Shown: positions 8,824-16,828, counted from the first letter of the stretch. The stretch is DNA of 64,000 nucleotides from Caproiciproducens galactitolivorans (GCF_026672255.1 NZ_JAPOHA010000005.1:62001-126000), one strand, 5' to 3'. The notes: generated from the letters alone by a model not told the origin. Numbers and translations are program-made.

Positions 8824-10251
8824 ATGATCAACATTGAATTTGAAGGAACCTGCAAATCGCAGATTGCCTTTGTTTATGAGGATTCGGACGCGTTTCCGGA
8901 TATAAAAGAAGTATTTACAGGAGAATTTCTGGCCGGCTTTCCGCAGCTTTGCCAAAACCGCCTGACGGTTTATATCGGGCTGGGGAAGAAGGAGGAGCTT
9001 ACCGGCCGGAAGCTGATGGACGCCGTTTCCAAAGGTGTGCGCGAACTGAAAAAATACAACCGGTACGAAGCGGAGGCGGACCTGTCGCCCGTATGGGAAA
9101 GCTTTGGGCTGCAAAGCGCGCGCAGCGCCGTTCTCGGCATCAAGCTGGGACTATATGAATACGACGCGTACCACTCCGGCCGGAAGGAAGAAAGCTATCG
9201 CTTCTTTCTGAAGGGAGTGGAAAAATCCGCGGAGGCCGAACAATGCCTGAAAAAAGCGTCGAACCTTGCGGACAGCGTCCTTTACGCCAGGGAACTGGTG
9301 AACACGCCCGGAAATCTGCTGACCCCGGAGCTTATGGCGGAAAATATGGAGCGCAGGGCGAAGAAGCTTGGCGTGCAGGCGGAAATTCTGGACGCGGCAC
9401 AGGCTCAAGAATTGGGCATGGGCGCGTTTCTGGCAGTCGCAAGCAGCAGCGGCAACCCGCCGAAGCTGATTGTCCTGCGTTATCTGGCAGACCCGGATTC
9501 AAAGGAGAGAACTGCGCTGGTCGGTAAAGGGGTTACCCTTGACACGGGCGGCTACTGCCTGAAAAGTCCCGGTACCATGTTTGGGATCAAGGGCGATATG
9601 GCGGGCGGCGCGGCCGTTGCGGGCGCGGTGTTCGCGCTTGCCGCGAACAAGGTAAAAACCAATGTGGTTGCGGTGATTCCCGCCTGTGAAAACCGCATAT
9701 CCGACCGGAGCTTTGCCCCCGGGGACGTCATCCGTTCCATGTCGGGGAAAATGATTGAAATCCGGAATACCGACTGCGAGGGCAGGCTGATCCTGTCCGA
9801 CGCCGTCACCTACGCCATCCGTAAAGAAGGGGCGACAAGGGTTCTCGATATCGCCACCCTGACCGGCGCGGTCGTCGGCGCGCTGGGCTTTTCCACGGCG
9901 GGCGTGTTAACGAACAGCGACGAATGGTGGGACGAGTTTTCCGAAGCCGCGAAGGTTTCCGGGGAACAGTACTGGCGGCTTCCGATTTTCCCGGAATATG
10001 AGGACCTTATTAAGAGTGCGATCGCCGATATCCGGAATCTGGGCGAAAATTACTGCGGCACCATCTCCGCCGGTTTATTTATTAAAGCGTTTGCACAGGA
10101 CCTGCCGTGGATTCATCTCGATATCGCCGGTACGGCCTGGGTGGATAAGCCGGTCTTTGAACATCAGGCGGTCGGCGCAACCGGCGCGGGCGTAACCACC
10201 CTGTACGACATGCTTGAAGGAGCGAACCGCCGGAGCGGAAAATCGGATTAA
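8824..10251 (+). CDS. Leucyl aminopeptidase, M17 family
   Basis: The 475-residue protein is a cytosolic two-metal aminopeptidase of family M17. The family signature NTDCEGRLILSDA is present near residue 318. The metal-binding lysine and aspartate region VGKGVTLDTGG lies near residue 237, followed by GDMAGGAAVAG. The C-terminal half is well conserved, while the N-terminal 150 residues are divergent, as usual in M17. It lies 39 bases behind the last ATPase gene on the same strand, so it probably belongs to the peptide uptake operon and releases N-terminal residues from imported peptides. The physical link is seen; the joint function is inference. Confidence 0.92.
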   Translation: MINIEFEGTCKSQIAFVYEDSDAFPDIKEVFTGEFLAGFPQLCQNRLTVYIGLGKKEELTGRKLMDAVSKGVRELKKYNRYEAEADLSPVWESFGLQSARSAVLGIKLGLYEYDAYHSGRKEESYRFFLKGVEKSAEAEQCLKKASNLADSVLYARELVNTPGNLLTPELMAENMERRAKKLGVQAEILDAAQAQELGMGAFLAVASSSGNPPKLIVLRYLADPDSKERTALVGKGVTLDTGGYCLKSPGTMFGIKGDMAGGAAVAGAVFALAANKVKTNVVAVIPACENRISDRSFAPGDVIRSMSGKMIEIRNTDCEGRLILSDAVTYAIRKEGATRVLDIATLTGAVVGALGFSTAGVLTNSDEWWDEFSEAAKVSGEQYWRLPIFPEYEDLIKSAIADIRNLGENYCGTISAGLFIKAFAQDLPWIHLDIAGTAWVDKPVFEHQAVGATGAGVTTLYDMLEGANRRSGKSD

Positions 10252-10265
10252 AGGAGTTGCTGCAA

Positions 10266-11438
10266 GTGGACAGTTCAGGGGCCAGGCTCGATAAATTTCT
10301 TATGCGGAAATCAAACCGGAAACTCGTTTTCTCGGCTATTCACAGAAAAGGCTTCCTATCGCGTGTGCAGATTGCCAATTTAACGCATATGAGCCTGATG
10401 ACGGTGGGGCGTATTGTGGACGAACTGGTCAACATCGGGATTGTTGTTGAGGAAGACAGCAGCGATACGACGGCAACCGTCGGCAGAAGGCCAAAGCTTC
10501 TTCATGTGGCTTCCGACCATTTTCTGAGCGTCGGCGTTGAAATCGACCGCGACGGAATTTACGCCGGAATCATCAACCTTCAGGGGAAGGTTTTAAAGAA
10601 ACTGGAATATAAGGACAATTACAGCGGAGAATCTGCGGAAACGGTTTTGAAAAAAGTCAGTGAAATCATCAAGCAGATTCTTTCGGAAAATCCGGAGCTT
10701 CCGGTCATTCACGCGGTTGGGGTTGCCTGCCCAGGGCTGATCGACGACGGTGTAATCCGGTTTTCCTCCCAGATGAAATGGAAGGATGTCCCGGCGGTGG
10801 ATATTCTGCGGGAATATACCGGAATAAACGATATCTTTCTCGACAATGAAGTCAAGGCCCACGGCATGGCCGAGGATATGTTCGGCCTTGCAAAGGGGTA
10901 TAAAAGCAGCGTGGTTCTTACGATGGGTTCCGGAATCGGTTCTTCCGTCCTGATTAATCACAAGCTTTACCGCGGAAGGCTGAACATGGCGGGCGAAATC
11001 GGGCATATCTGCATTAACCCGTACGGAAACATGTGCGAATGCGGAAAACGCGGCTGCCTGCAAACCTATATGGCGGACTGGGCGATCCTTCGGGAAGCCC
11101 GCATGGTGCAGGAGGATATTACCATTGACGGCGTATTTCAGGCTTACAGCGAGGGGAAGGCCTGGGCGGTGGATTTAATCGGCCGTGTCATGGAATACCT
11201 GTCCATCACGATCAGCATCCTTGCGAGTACCTATTCGCCGGATATTATCATTCTCTGCGGCCGGCTGATTGAAGACCACGAGGTGTTTCGGAATCTGGTT
11301 GAAAAGCAGTATCGGAATGCGACGAAAGATTATATGCTGGATCCTTTCCACGTCCGGGTTTCAGATTTAGGCTCCGACGGCACGGTTGTGGGCGCGGGTA
11401 CGCTGGCGTATTACAATATGCTTGACAAAATCTTATAA
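10266..11438 (+). CDS. ROK family transcriptional regulator
   Basis: This 390-residue protein has an N-terminal winged-helix DNA-binding part (roughly residues 15-75) and a ROK sugar-kinase-like domain. The ROK zinc motif is visible as EIGH followed by CECGKRGCLQ near residue 255. Where ROK kinases usually show an NDA-type catalytic aspartate, this protein has DNEVKA, and the N-terminal phosphate-binding motif is degenerate, so it is more likely a regulator than a kinase. The GTG at 10266 follows AAAGGAG at good spacing. It sits at the end of the peptide import/aminopeptidase unit, an unusual partner for a ROK protein, whose ligands are normally sugars. Confidence 0.85.
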   Translation: MDSSGARLDKFLMRKSNRKLVFSAIHRKGFLSRVQIANLTHMSLMTVGRIVDELVNIGIVVEEDSSDTTATVGRRPKLLHVASDHFLSVGVEIDRDGIYAGIINLQGKVLKKLEYKDNYSGESAETVLKKVSEIIKQILSENPELPVIHAVGVACPGLIDDGVIRFSSQMKWKDVPAVDILREYTGINDIFLDNEVKAHGMAEDMFGLAKGYKSSVVLTMGSGIGSSVLINHKLYRGRLNMAGEIGHICINPYGNMCECGKRGCLQTYMADWAILREARMVQEDITIDGVFQAYSEGKAWAVDLIGRVMEYLSITISILASTYSPDIIILCGRLIEDHEVFRNLVEKQYRNATKDYMLDPFHVRVSDLGSDGTVVGAGTLAYYNMLDKIL

Positions 11439-11452
11439 ATTTGGATAAAGAG

Positions 11453-11479
11453 AGCGCCGACGCATATCGCGTCGGCGCT
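11453..11479 (+). terminator. Hairpin after ROK regulator
   Basis: An 11-base-pair perfect stem (AGCGCCGACGC, loop ATATC, GCGTCGGCGCT) follows the stop codon by 14 bases. The T-tract is poor, but the position between convergent units suggests a terminator for the peptide operon. Confidence 0.65.
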
Positions 11480-11513
11480 TAGCTTGTTGCCAGAAAATGG
11501 AATTTATACGCGC

Positions 11514-11717
11514 TCATTTCTTATCGGTTAAACCCAGCATATAATCTATGCTTACCCTATAATATTTCGAAAGAGTAATTAGATAACAGAGCTTAATTTC
11601 TCTTGCACCGGTTTCATATAAGCTGTATTGTTGTTGTGATATTTTTAAAAGATCGGCAATTTCTTTTTGTCCTTTTTCTGCTTTTTCCCTTAGTTCTTTC
11701 AGTCTAGGCAAGTACAA
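11514..11717 (-). CDS. Small XRE-family HTH regulator (first of three)
   Basis: The 67-residue protein is essentially one Cro/C1-type helix-turn-helix domain: KEIADLLKISQQQYSLYETGAR covers helices 2 and 3 in shortened form, and it ends in DYMLGLTDKK. The start is a TTG with AGGTGG upstream; the preceding codon in frame is a stop, so it cannot extend further. Its C terminus is nearly the same as that of the next XRE gene, pointing to duplication. It is the last gene of a three-XRE run on the minus strand. The regulatory target is unknown, though self-control of the run or of the divergent gene is plausible. Confidence 0.85.
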   Translation of the reverse strand: MYLPRLKELREKAEKGQKEIADLLKISQQQYSLYETGAREIKLCYLITLSKYYRVSIDYMLGLTDKK

Positions 11718-11735
11718 TTTTCATCCACCTCAGGC

Positions 11736-11942
11736 TTACCTTTTATCGGTTAAACCCAACAGATAATCTGTTGAGACATGAAAATATCTGGCAAGCGCAA
11801 TTAATGTGTCTAAAGTCGGTTCATATCTTCCGGTTTCGTAAAAGGATATGCTCCTTTGGTCAACGTGTACGGCGTCGGCCAACTGTGTTTGGTTTATGTC
11901 CGCATCTTCGCGTAAAGCACGCAGTCTTTCTTTAAATGTCAT
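11736..11942 (-). CDS. Small XRE-family HTH regulator (second of three)
   Basis: This 68-residue protein is a single XRE domain with the classic recognition-helix region (QTQLADAVHVDQRSISFYE, residues 18-36) and the ending DYLLGLTDKR, a close match to the ending of its downstream neighbour. The ATG is preceded by GGAG at a slightly long distance. Only 18 bases separate it from the next XRE gene, so the two are probably co-transcribed paralogues. A monodomain repressor that dimerises on short palindromes is the expected architecture. Confidence 0.87.
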   Translation of the reverse strand: MTFKERLRALREDADINQTQLADAVHVDQRSISFYETGRYEPTLDTLIALARYFHVSTDYLLGLTDKR

Positions 11943-11972
11943 TACGCTCTGGCTCCATATTAATGTATTAAT

Positions 11973-12197
11973 TTAAACAAATAAATCATCGAATGAGATA
12001 TTAAATATTTCCTTCAATGCTTTGATTTCATGGGAATAAAGGTGACGCTGACCCACTTCTATTTTTGCCAAAGTACCTCTTGGAATATCGCAGCCTGCTA
12101 TTTGTAATTTAGCGGAAAGTATTTCCTGTGTCCAGCCTTTCTTTTTCCTTATTGTGCGGATGTTTTTTCCCATCTGTTTATCATAGTTGAAGTCCAT
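11973..12197 (-). CDS. Small XRE-family HTH regulator (third of three, promoter-proximal)
   Basis: The 74-residue protein has an XRE domain (residues 10-70) that is clearly different from the other two: it starts MGKNIRTIRKKKGWTQE and ends in DDLFV, without the GLTDK tail. AAGAGGTG lies ahead of the ATG. It is the first gene of the minus-strand run and is divergent from the small gene at 12310. The 112-base space between them contains repeats on which one or more of these regulators could act. Confidence 0.85.
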   Translation of the reverse strand: MDFNYDKQMGKNIRTIRKKKGWTQEILSAKLQIAGCDIPRGTLAKIEVGQRHLYSHEIKALKEIFNISFDDLFV

Positions 12198-12228
12198 TCC
12201 AATTCACACCTCTTGCACTAAAATAAGA

Positions 12229-12271
12229 GCAATTATAAATTGATAATAGTGCGTATTTATGCTATAATTGC
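12229..12271. promoter_or_regulatory. Divergent promoter with inverted repeats
   Basis: On the plus strand TTGATA (12240-12245) and TATAAT (12263-12268) are spaced by exactly 17 bases. A 9-base inverted repeat, GCAATTATA (12229-12237) and TATAATTGC (12263-12271), brackets the promoter and covers the -10 element. TTGCAC also occurs at 12213 and 12268, with GTGCAA at 12283. This is a typical arrangement for repression by a small XRE protein. Confidence 0.65.
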
Positions 12272-12309
12272 ACTTGAATAGGTGCAAAATGCATTCAGAG
12301 GGGAAAAAG

Positions 12310-12513
12310 ATGCCGAATTATCAAGAAATGTACTGCGTTTTGTTTCGGGAAGTGACAAGGGTAATTGAGCAATTGCAGGCCGTACAGCAGGAAACGGAGG
12401 AGTTGTATATGGATTCCGGGGAAGCGCCCGTCATGCTGATAAAACAGGAGGGGGATTTACATAAAAGTGCTTCGGAACAAGACGGCACATACAACCGGCA
12501 GCCGCGTCAATAA
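12310..12513 (+). CDS. Small unknown protein divergent from XRE genes
   Basis: I do not recognise this 67-residue protein. It is mostly helical in appearance, rich in Gln and Glu in the middle (REVTRVIEQLQAVQQETEE), and could form a short coiled coil; no membrane segment or signal is seen. The ATG at 12310 is favoured because AGAGGGG lies seven bases upstream; an in-frame ATG at 12289 lacks such a site. It has its own strong promoter bracketed by inverted repeats and is the only gene facing the three XRE regulators. Its stop codon lies in the loop of a perfect 15-base-pair hairpin. Confidence 0.6.
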   Translation: MPNYQEMYCVLFREVTRVIEQLQAVQQETEELYMDSGEAPVMLIKQEGDLHKSASEQDGTYNRQPRQ

Positions 12514-12529
12514 GACGCGGCTGCCGGTT
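12493..12529. terminator. Perfect 15-bp hairpin between convergent genes
   Basis: AACCGGCAGCCGCGT and ACGCGGCTGCCGGTT form a perfect stem around a 7-base loop that contains the TAA stop of the small gene. No clear T-tract follows on either strand, so it may be a bidirectional but non-canonical terminator. Confidence 0.6.
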
Positions 12530-12554
12530 CACTGCTTAATTTCCAATTCTATTT

Positions 12555-13193
12555 TCAGCCATCGGGGTAAATTTCGTGGATTTTTTCGGCGAGAATCTCC
12601 GCCATCCGGCGGTGACCCTGCGGGGTGTAGTGCATGCCGTCCTCGCGGCCGACTTCGACCGTCTGCCCCGGATTCAGAAAGAAGATTCCGTTCCGGCGCG
12701 CAGCCCGCTGATATTCTTCCGCTAAAAGGAAGCTGTTTTCGATTCCGTCGCCGAACATCATCCGCCAATCGCCTTTGCCGATGTCCTGAATGGGTACCGG
12801 TGCAACCAAAAGCACCTGCGGGGCGGCCCCGCCCACACCGGCATCCGATTTTAAAATCGTTTTTACCAGGTTTTCCATTCCATACGCAATGTCGCAAACG
12901 GGGAGGGAGAAGCGCCTTTTCAAATCGTTTGTCCCCAGCATGATAACGACCACATCCAGCGGTTTATGGCTGTCGAGGCAGGGAAGAAGATAGGTCTTCC
13001 CGTTTTTAAATTCCTCGATTGGGTCGTCCCAAACGGTGGTTCTGCCGCCCAGGCCTTCTTCAATTACATACCATTCGCTTCCGAGAAGCTTTTGCAGAAC
13101 GCCTGTCCAGCGCACGTCCCTCGGGTATCTTCCGGTCATTCCGGGAGTCAGCCCGTACGTATTGGAATCTCCGTAACAAAGAACGCTTCTCAA
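12555..13193 (-). CDS. SGNH/GDSL-family hydrolase
   Basis: The 212-residue cytoplasmic protein carries the SGNH blocks: GDSN with the nucleophilic serine at residue 9, LGTND near residue 88, and DGMHYTPQGH near residue 190 with the catalytic Asp-His pair. It has no signal peptide. The family hydrolyses acyl or aryl esters and includes sugar and peptide deacetylases. It is the last gene of a minus-strand unit after a kinase-like protein and a sugar nucleotidyltransferase, so deacylation of an imported carbohydrate is a reasonable guess. An arylesterase annotation is the usual alternative. Confidence 0.85.
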   Translation of the reverse strand: MRSVLCYGDSNTYGLTPGMTGRYPRDVRWTGVLQKLLGSEWYVIEEGLGGRTTVWDDPIEEFKNGKTYLLPCLDSHKPLDVVVIMLGTNDLKRRFSLPVCDIAYGMENLVKTILKSDAGVGGAAPQVLLVAPVPIQDIGKGDWRMMFGDGIENSFLLAEEYQRAARRNGIFFLNPGQTVEVGREDGMHYTPQGHRRMAEILAEKIHEIYPDG

Positions 13194-13221
13194 TCCGCTT
13201 TCCCTCCCGCCCGTCTGTCCT

Positions 13222-14337
13222 CTATTTATTCCAATGTTTCTTTACAATTTCAAACATCGCGTCCCATTTTTCTTCCATGTCCTTAACCAGTTTAAACTGG
13301 GTGCGGGCGCGGTCCAGATTCTGGTCGGGACGATCCGTCTTAAAGTAGACGTCGCCCGCGAGATAATCCGTGAGGAAACGGATGCCGCATTCCAGCGTGA
13401 GCATCTTTGCGCCGACGGGCAGATTGTCGATTTCCGCGTCGGTCAGCACGGTTCCGGCAACTTCCAGATATCCCTTTGTATAGGCTTCAAAAAGGTCAAG
13501 ATCGAAATGAACCTTGGACAAATCCGGTTCGTCCTCCGCCGCCGTGCTGGCGCCGAAACGGATGGAGTCGCCGAAATCGTTCAGCGAAAGGCCCGGCATA
13601 ACGGTGTCAAGGTCGATTACGCAGATTCCAAGACCGGTATCCGCGTCGATCAGCACATTGTTCAGCTTGGTATCGTTATGGGTTACGCGTAAAGGAAGCT
13701 TTCCCTGTGCCTGCAAATCCACCAGAGTATGGGTGAACTCCTCGCGCTCCATGACAAAGTCGATTTCTTTTTGAACCCCGGCGGCGCGCCCTTTTCCATC
13801 CGCCTTCAGCGCTTCCTTAAACTGAAAGATGCGGTTGGGGGTGTTGTGGAAGAGCGGGATGGTTTCGTGGAGCGTTTCAGCCGGGTACCCCGCCAGCAAA
13901 AGCTGGAACCGCCCGAAAGAGCGGGCGGACTCATAGAAGTCCTCTTTGTTTCTGGTCTGCTGAAGCGTGACGGTGTTCTCAATAAACAGGTAGGCACGCC
14001 AGAAACCGCCGTCTCCATCCTCGAAATAATAGGAGCCGTCCTCGGTGGGGATCAGATTCAGCGTTTCGCGCTTCGGGTCTCCGCCCGCTTTTTCGATCGC
14101 GTTGTAAAGATAACGCGTAACGCTTACCACGTTTTCCATTAATTCCACCGGATCGCAGAATACATTTGTGTTAATTCTTTGAAGGATGTAACGGTTTACG
14201 CGTTCCTCCATTTGAAAAACGACGGAATAGGTGTCGTTGATATGGCCGCTTCCGTAGGGGAGCAGGCCGACAAACTGGCCCTCAAATTGAAATTTTTTCA
14301 CAATCGAAGGCAAAAGTTCCTGGTTTACCGGTTTCAT
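13222..14337 (-). CDS. Phosphotransferase family protein, N-acetylhexosamine 1-kinase-like
   Basis: This 371-residue protein has the aminoglycoside-phosphotransferase fold with catalytic HNDTKLNNVL (near residue 218) and IDLDTVMPG (near 240), the Brenner and metal-binding motifs. The glycine-rich start YGSGHINDTY (near residue 27) is characteristic of N-acetylhexosamine 1-kinase (NahK/LnpB), which makes GlcNAc/GalNAc 1-phosphate in the lacto-N-biose pathway. The next gene upstream, overlapping by four bases, is a sugar-1-phosphate nucleotidyltransferase-like protein, which matches that pathway's next step. No lacto-N-biose phosphorylase is present in the window, so the exact sugar is uncertain. 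Confidence 0.8.
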   Translation of the reverse strand: MKPVNQELLPSIVKKFQFEGQFVGLLPYGSGHINDTYSVVFQMEERVNRYILQRINTNVFCDPVELMENVVSVTRYLYNAIEKAGGDPKRETLNLIPTEDGSYYFEDGDGGFWRAYLFIENTVTLQQTRNKEDFYESARSFGRFQLLLAGYPAETLHETIPLFHNTPNRIFQFKEALKADGKGRAAGVQKEIDFVMEREEFTHTLVDLQAQGKLPLRVTHNDTKLNNVLIDADTGLGICVIDLDTVMPGLSLNDFGDSIRFGASTAAEDEPDLSKVHFDLDLFEAYTKGYLEVAGTVLTDAEIDNLPVGAKMLTLECGIRFLTDYLAGDVYFKTDRPDQNLDRARTQFKLVKDMEEKWDAMFEIVKKHWNK

Positions 14338-15263
14338 TCCCTACCCTCCCAAAGTTTGGCGGGATAAATTCCCTGTTTTCTCATTCTGCGGATAGCCTCT
14401 ACGACGACCGGCTTATCTTTCCGGTACGTTACGCCGTACCATTTGTCGGGCGAGTTTAAGACCTTAACGGTTGCCTTTTTGCCGATCAGCAGCTCATCCA
14501 CTACGGTGGGGAGGAAAAACTCGGCTTTCTTGGGATTTTCCTTTAAAGCCCGGTCCAGAAACGCGGGGAAGCGCGCGGAAATTTCATCCAGAATCCCTTC
14601 GGAAAATCCCCACAGGTTCATGGAAACGGTGCTGCCCTCGGGAATGGTTACCCAGGTTTTGCCGTCGTCTTCCGTGTACTGCGCCAGACCGCCGCGTTTT
14701 TCGATATGGGTGCGCTCGTGGATATCCGTAAGGAATCCGTCCGGGGAAGTAACGCAGACGCCGCGCGCCACATGGCCGTTATCGGTCAGGGTGTTTTCCA
14801 GCGTATAGCCCACCATGGCGTAGCGGTAATATTTATCGTCTTGGCTGTGAAGCAAATAGTTGTAAATGAGCGCAAAAGCGTCGCGGCCGTAGTAGTCGTC
14901 CGCATTGATTACGGCAAACGGCGCGTCGATCAGCCCTTTGCAGCAAAGGACGGCATGCGCGGTTCCCCACGGTTTGGCGCGGCCTTCCGGCACGCTGTAG
15001 CCCTCCGGCAGGACGTCAACTTCCTGATAAGCGTATTTTACGTCCATGATTTTGGACATCCGGTCGCCGATGATCTCTTTAAAATCCGCTTCAATGGACT
15101 TTTTTATAATAAAGACCGCTTTTTTAAAACCGGCTTTCACCGCGTCAAAAAGGGAAAAATCAATGATGATTTCTCCGTTGTCCCCTACGGGATCAATCTG
15201 TTTTGGCCCGCCGTATCTGCTCCCCATTCCCGCGGCCATTACAACGAGTACAGGTTCTTTCAT
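14334..15263 (-). CDS. Sugar-phosphate nucleotidyltransferase family protein
   Basis: The 309-residue protein begins with the nucleotidyltransferase signature AAGMGSRYGGPKQ (near residues 10-22), which binds the NTP and carries the catalytic Arg/Lys. Further motifs include NADDYYGRDA near residue 120. It would join a sugar 1-phosphate to an NTP in the cytoplasm. It overlaps the NahK-like gene by four bases and has AAGGAG before the ATG, so the two products are probably made together. Compared with LnpC of bifidobacteria (about 500 residues) it is short, and the nucleotide and sugar specificity cannot be read from sequence alone. Confidence 0.83.
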   Translation of the reverse strand: MKEPVLVVMAAGMGSRYGGPKQIDPVGDNGEIIIDFSLFDAVKAGFKKAVFIIKKSIEADFKEIIGDRMSKIMDVKYAYQEVDVLPEGYSVPEGRAKPWGTAHAVLCCKGLIDAPFAVINADDYYGRDAFALIYNYLLHSQDDKYYRYAMVGYTLENTLTDNGHVARGVCVTSPDGFLTDIHERTHIEKRGGLAQYTEDDGKTWVTIPEGSTVSMNLWGFSEGILDEISARFPAFLDRALKENPKKAEFFLPTVVDELLIGKKATVKVLNSPDKWYGVTYRKDKPVVVEAIRRMRKQGIYPAKLWEGRE

Positions 15264-15432
15264 TTCGCATTACTCCTTTTTGATCGGTTTTTTCTTGTCT
15301 CTATGCCATTATTGTAGTCGAACATACTTTATAAATAAATGTCTTTTTATTCACAATTTTTGCACAATAAATGATTTTTGTATAAAATTTCTATTTTCTG
15401 TTATGCAAACAGAAAAATACCGGTCAATTTGA

Positions 15433-15561
15433 ATGGCAGAGGAAAAACAGGTTTCAGCGGCGTTTTCTTACAGTGTAATGAAATATAAGAAATACACTTT
15501 TATCCTATGCGCTTTTCTCCTTGCATTTGCATGGTCGGTCGTTTTATATAAGAAGCAATGA
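15433..15561 (+). CDS. Possible small single-pass membrane protein
   Basis: A 42-codon frame starting at ATG 15433 encodes a polar N terminus, one clear hydrophobic segment (FILCAFLLAFAWSVVLY, residues 23-39) and a KKQ end, a plausible small membrane protein. No good ribosome site precedes the ATG at 15433 or the internal one at 15478, so expression is doubtful. It lies in a 358-base gap between a nucleotidyltransferase and an AraC gene, both on the other strand. Confidence 0.25.
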   Translation: MAEEKQVSAAFSYSVMKYKKYTFILCAFLLAFAWSVVLYKKQ

Positions 15562-15583
15562 ATCAATACATCCGGTAATAAAA

Positions 15584-15613
15584 AACTCCCGTCCGTATCA
15601 ACGGACGGGAGTT
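15584..15613 (-). terminator. Terminator of the AraC-type gene
   Basis: A perfect 13-base-pair stem (AACTCCCGTCCGT, loop ATCA, ACGGACGGGAGTT) is followed on the minus strand by TTTTTATT, a canonical intrinsic terminator. Confidence 0.9.
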
Positions 15614-15621
15614 AAGCTTGA

Positions 15622-16536
15622 TCAGTCAAAATGCGGCAGGCGGCCTTTCTGGTTGTCGGTTACCAGCTTCACGGAGGAAGAATATTCCGAGGGGGTCATG
15701 CCGGTTACTTTTTTAAAATGGCGGGAAAAATAATGAATGGACGAATACCCAAGCTCATTGGCGATTTCGGTGAAATTCTTGGTTCCTTCCCGAATATACT
15801 GTTTTGCAAAATCCACTTTCATGCGGCCGAAGTATTCCATCACGCCGCCGCCGGTCTTTTCGCGGAAAACCTTCTGCAAAAAGGAACAGCCGCACATGTT
15901 GTCCCGGCAAACGTCATTCAGAGTCACTTTATTCTGGATATTCTGATTCAGATAGGCCACGATCCGCGCAAACGTATCCTGTTCCGCCTTTTCCCGTATG
16001 GAAGACGACACCCGTTCCTCGCCGGTGCCGCCGGTGCGGATCAGGTTAATTAAAATCAGCTCCAGACAGTCCCGGATGATCTGCTCCGCGGCAAAATCAC
16101 CCTCTCCGCTGCGTTCCAGCATCTTTGTGTCGGGGTCGTCCAGCGGGGAGGAAAAGACGATGGCCGCTTCCTCGATCAACTGTCCCAGCAGGCTGCGTTC
16201 GGTATCGCCCACCCGGAGAATCCGGTTGTCAAAAAAATGCATGGCGGGGGAATTGCTCTTGAAAGTGATCACGATCAGATTGGGCGCGACGATGCCATTT
16301 GCGCTCAGGCTGTGAAATTCAAACGGCTTGTGGAAGATGATGTCGCCTTTTTTCAGCACATAATTGTTTTCCCCGGCGGTAACGTCCACCTGTCCTTTAT
16401 CGACATACAAAAATTCCCAGAAGTCATGGGTTTCTCCCGGAAAATAAAAATTACTGGTATATTCAAAATAATGAACGGTCATCAGTTCATCGATGACGAT
16501 ATCCGATTTTAGTTTCGTGCCAACGAATTGTGTCAT
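15622..16536 (-). CDS. AraC-family transcriptional regulator with cupin sensor
   Basis: The 304-residue protein has an N-terminal cupin-like ligand domain (about residues 20-110, with FPGETHDFWEFLYVD) and a C-terminal pair of AraC helix-turn-helix motifs (about 200-300), ending in the family pattern YFSRHFKKVTGMTPSEY. It is divergent from a sugar ABC importer at 16984, and two tandem 17-base direct repeats lie between them. That is the standard layout for an AraC activator controlling an adjacent carbohydrate operon. The effector is unknown. Confidence 0.92.
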   Translation of the reverse strand: MTQFVGTKLKSDIVIDELMTVHYFEYTSNFYFPGETHDFWEFLYVDKGQVDVTAGENNYVLKKGDIIFHKPFEFHSLSANGIVAPNLIVITFKSNSPAMHFFDNRILRVGDTERSLLGQLIEEAAIVFSSPLDDPDTKMLERSGEGDFAAEQIIRDCLELILINLIRTGGTGEERVSSSIREKAEQDTFARIVAYLNQNIQNKVTLNDVCRDNMCGCSFLQKVFREKTGGGVMEYFGRMKVDFAKQYIREGTKNFTEIANELGYSSIHYFSRHFKKVTGMTPSEYSSSVKLVTDNQKGRLPHFD

Positions 16537-16793
16537 TTTATCCGCTCCTTACCCGCGCCGGGAAAGCGCAATGCACCTCGCGTTTTCATTTCTGTAATGA
16601 AATGTTTATCATTTTTATTATACCTTTCTTTTACCAAATTTATAATACAAATTAGGAATTATAAAACACGTTTGTCATTTTGCGTATAAAATTTATACAA
16701 TTCCGCACGCGGATTTAAAGTAGGCGCTGTATCGGTAGGAAAGGGCGGAATTTTGTTTTGTTTGCTGCTTTCTTGCGTTTTCAATAAAATCAG

Positions 16794-16828
16794 ATTGTGC
16801 AAGTTTTATGGATTGTGCAAATTTTATG
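16794..16828 (+). promoter_or_regulatory. Tandem direct repeats, probable AraC-type operator
   Basis: ATTGTGCAAGTTTTATG (16794-16810) and ATTGTGCAAATTTTATG (16812-16828) are 17-base copies with one mismatch, repeating every 18 bases. They are the only strong pattern in the gap 16537-16983. AraC-family activators typically bind such same-direction half-sites upstream of the -35 element of the operon they control, here the sugar importer at 16984. No convincing -35/-10 pair was found. Confidence 0.6.

Noticed and set aside
11514-12513. Prophage remnant
   Set aside because: Three XRE genes suggest it, but no integrase, attachment repeat, terminase or other phage gene is nearby.
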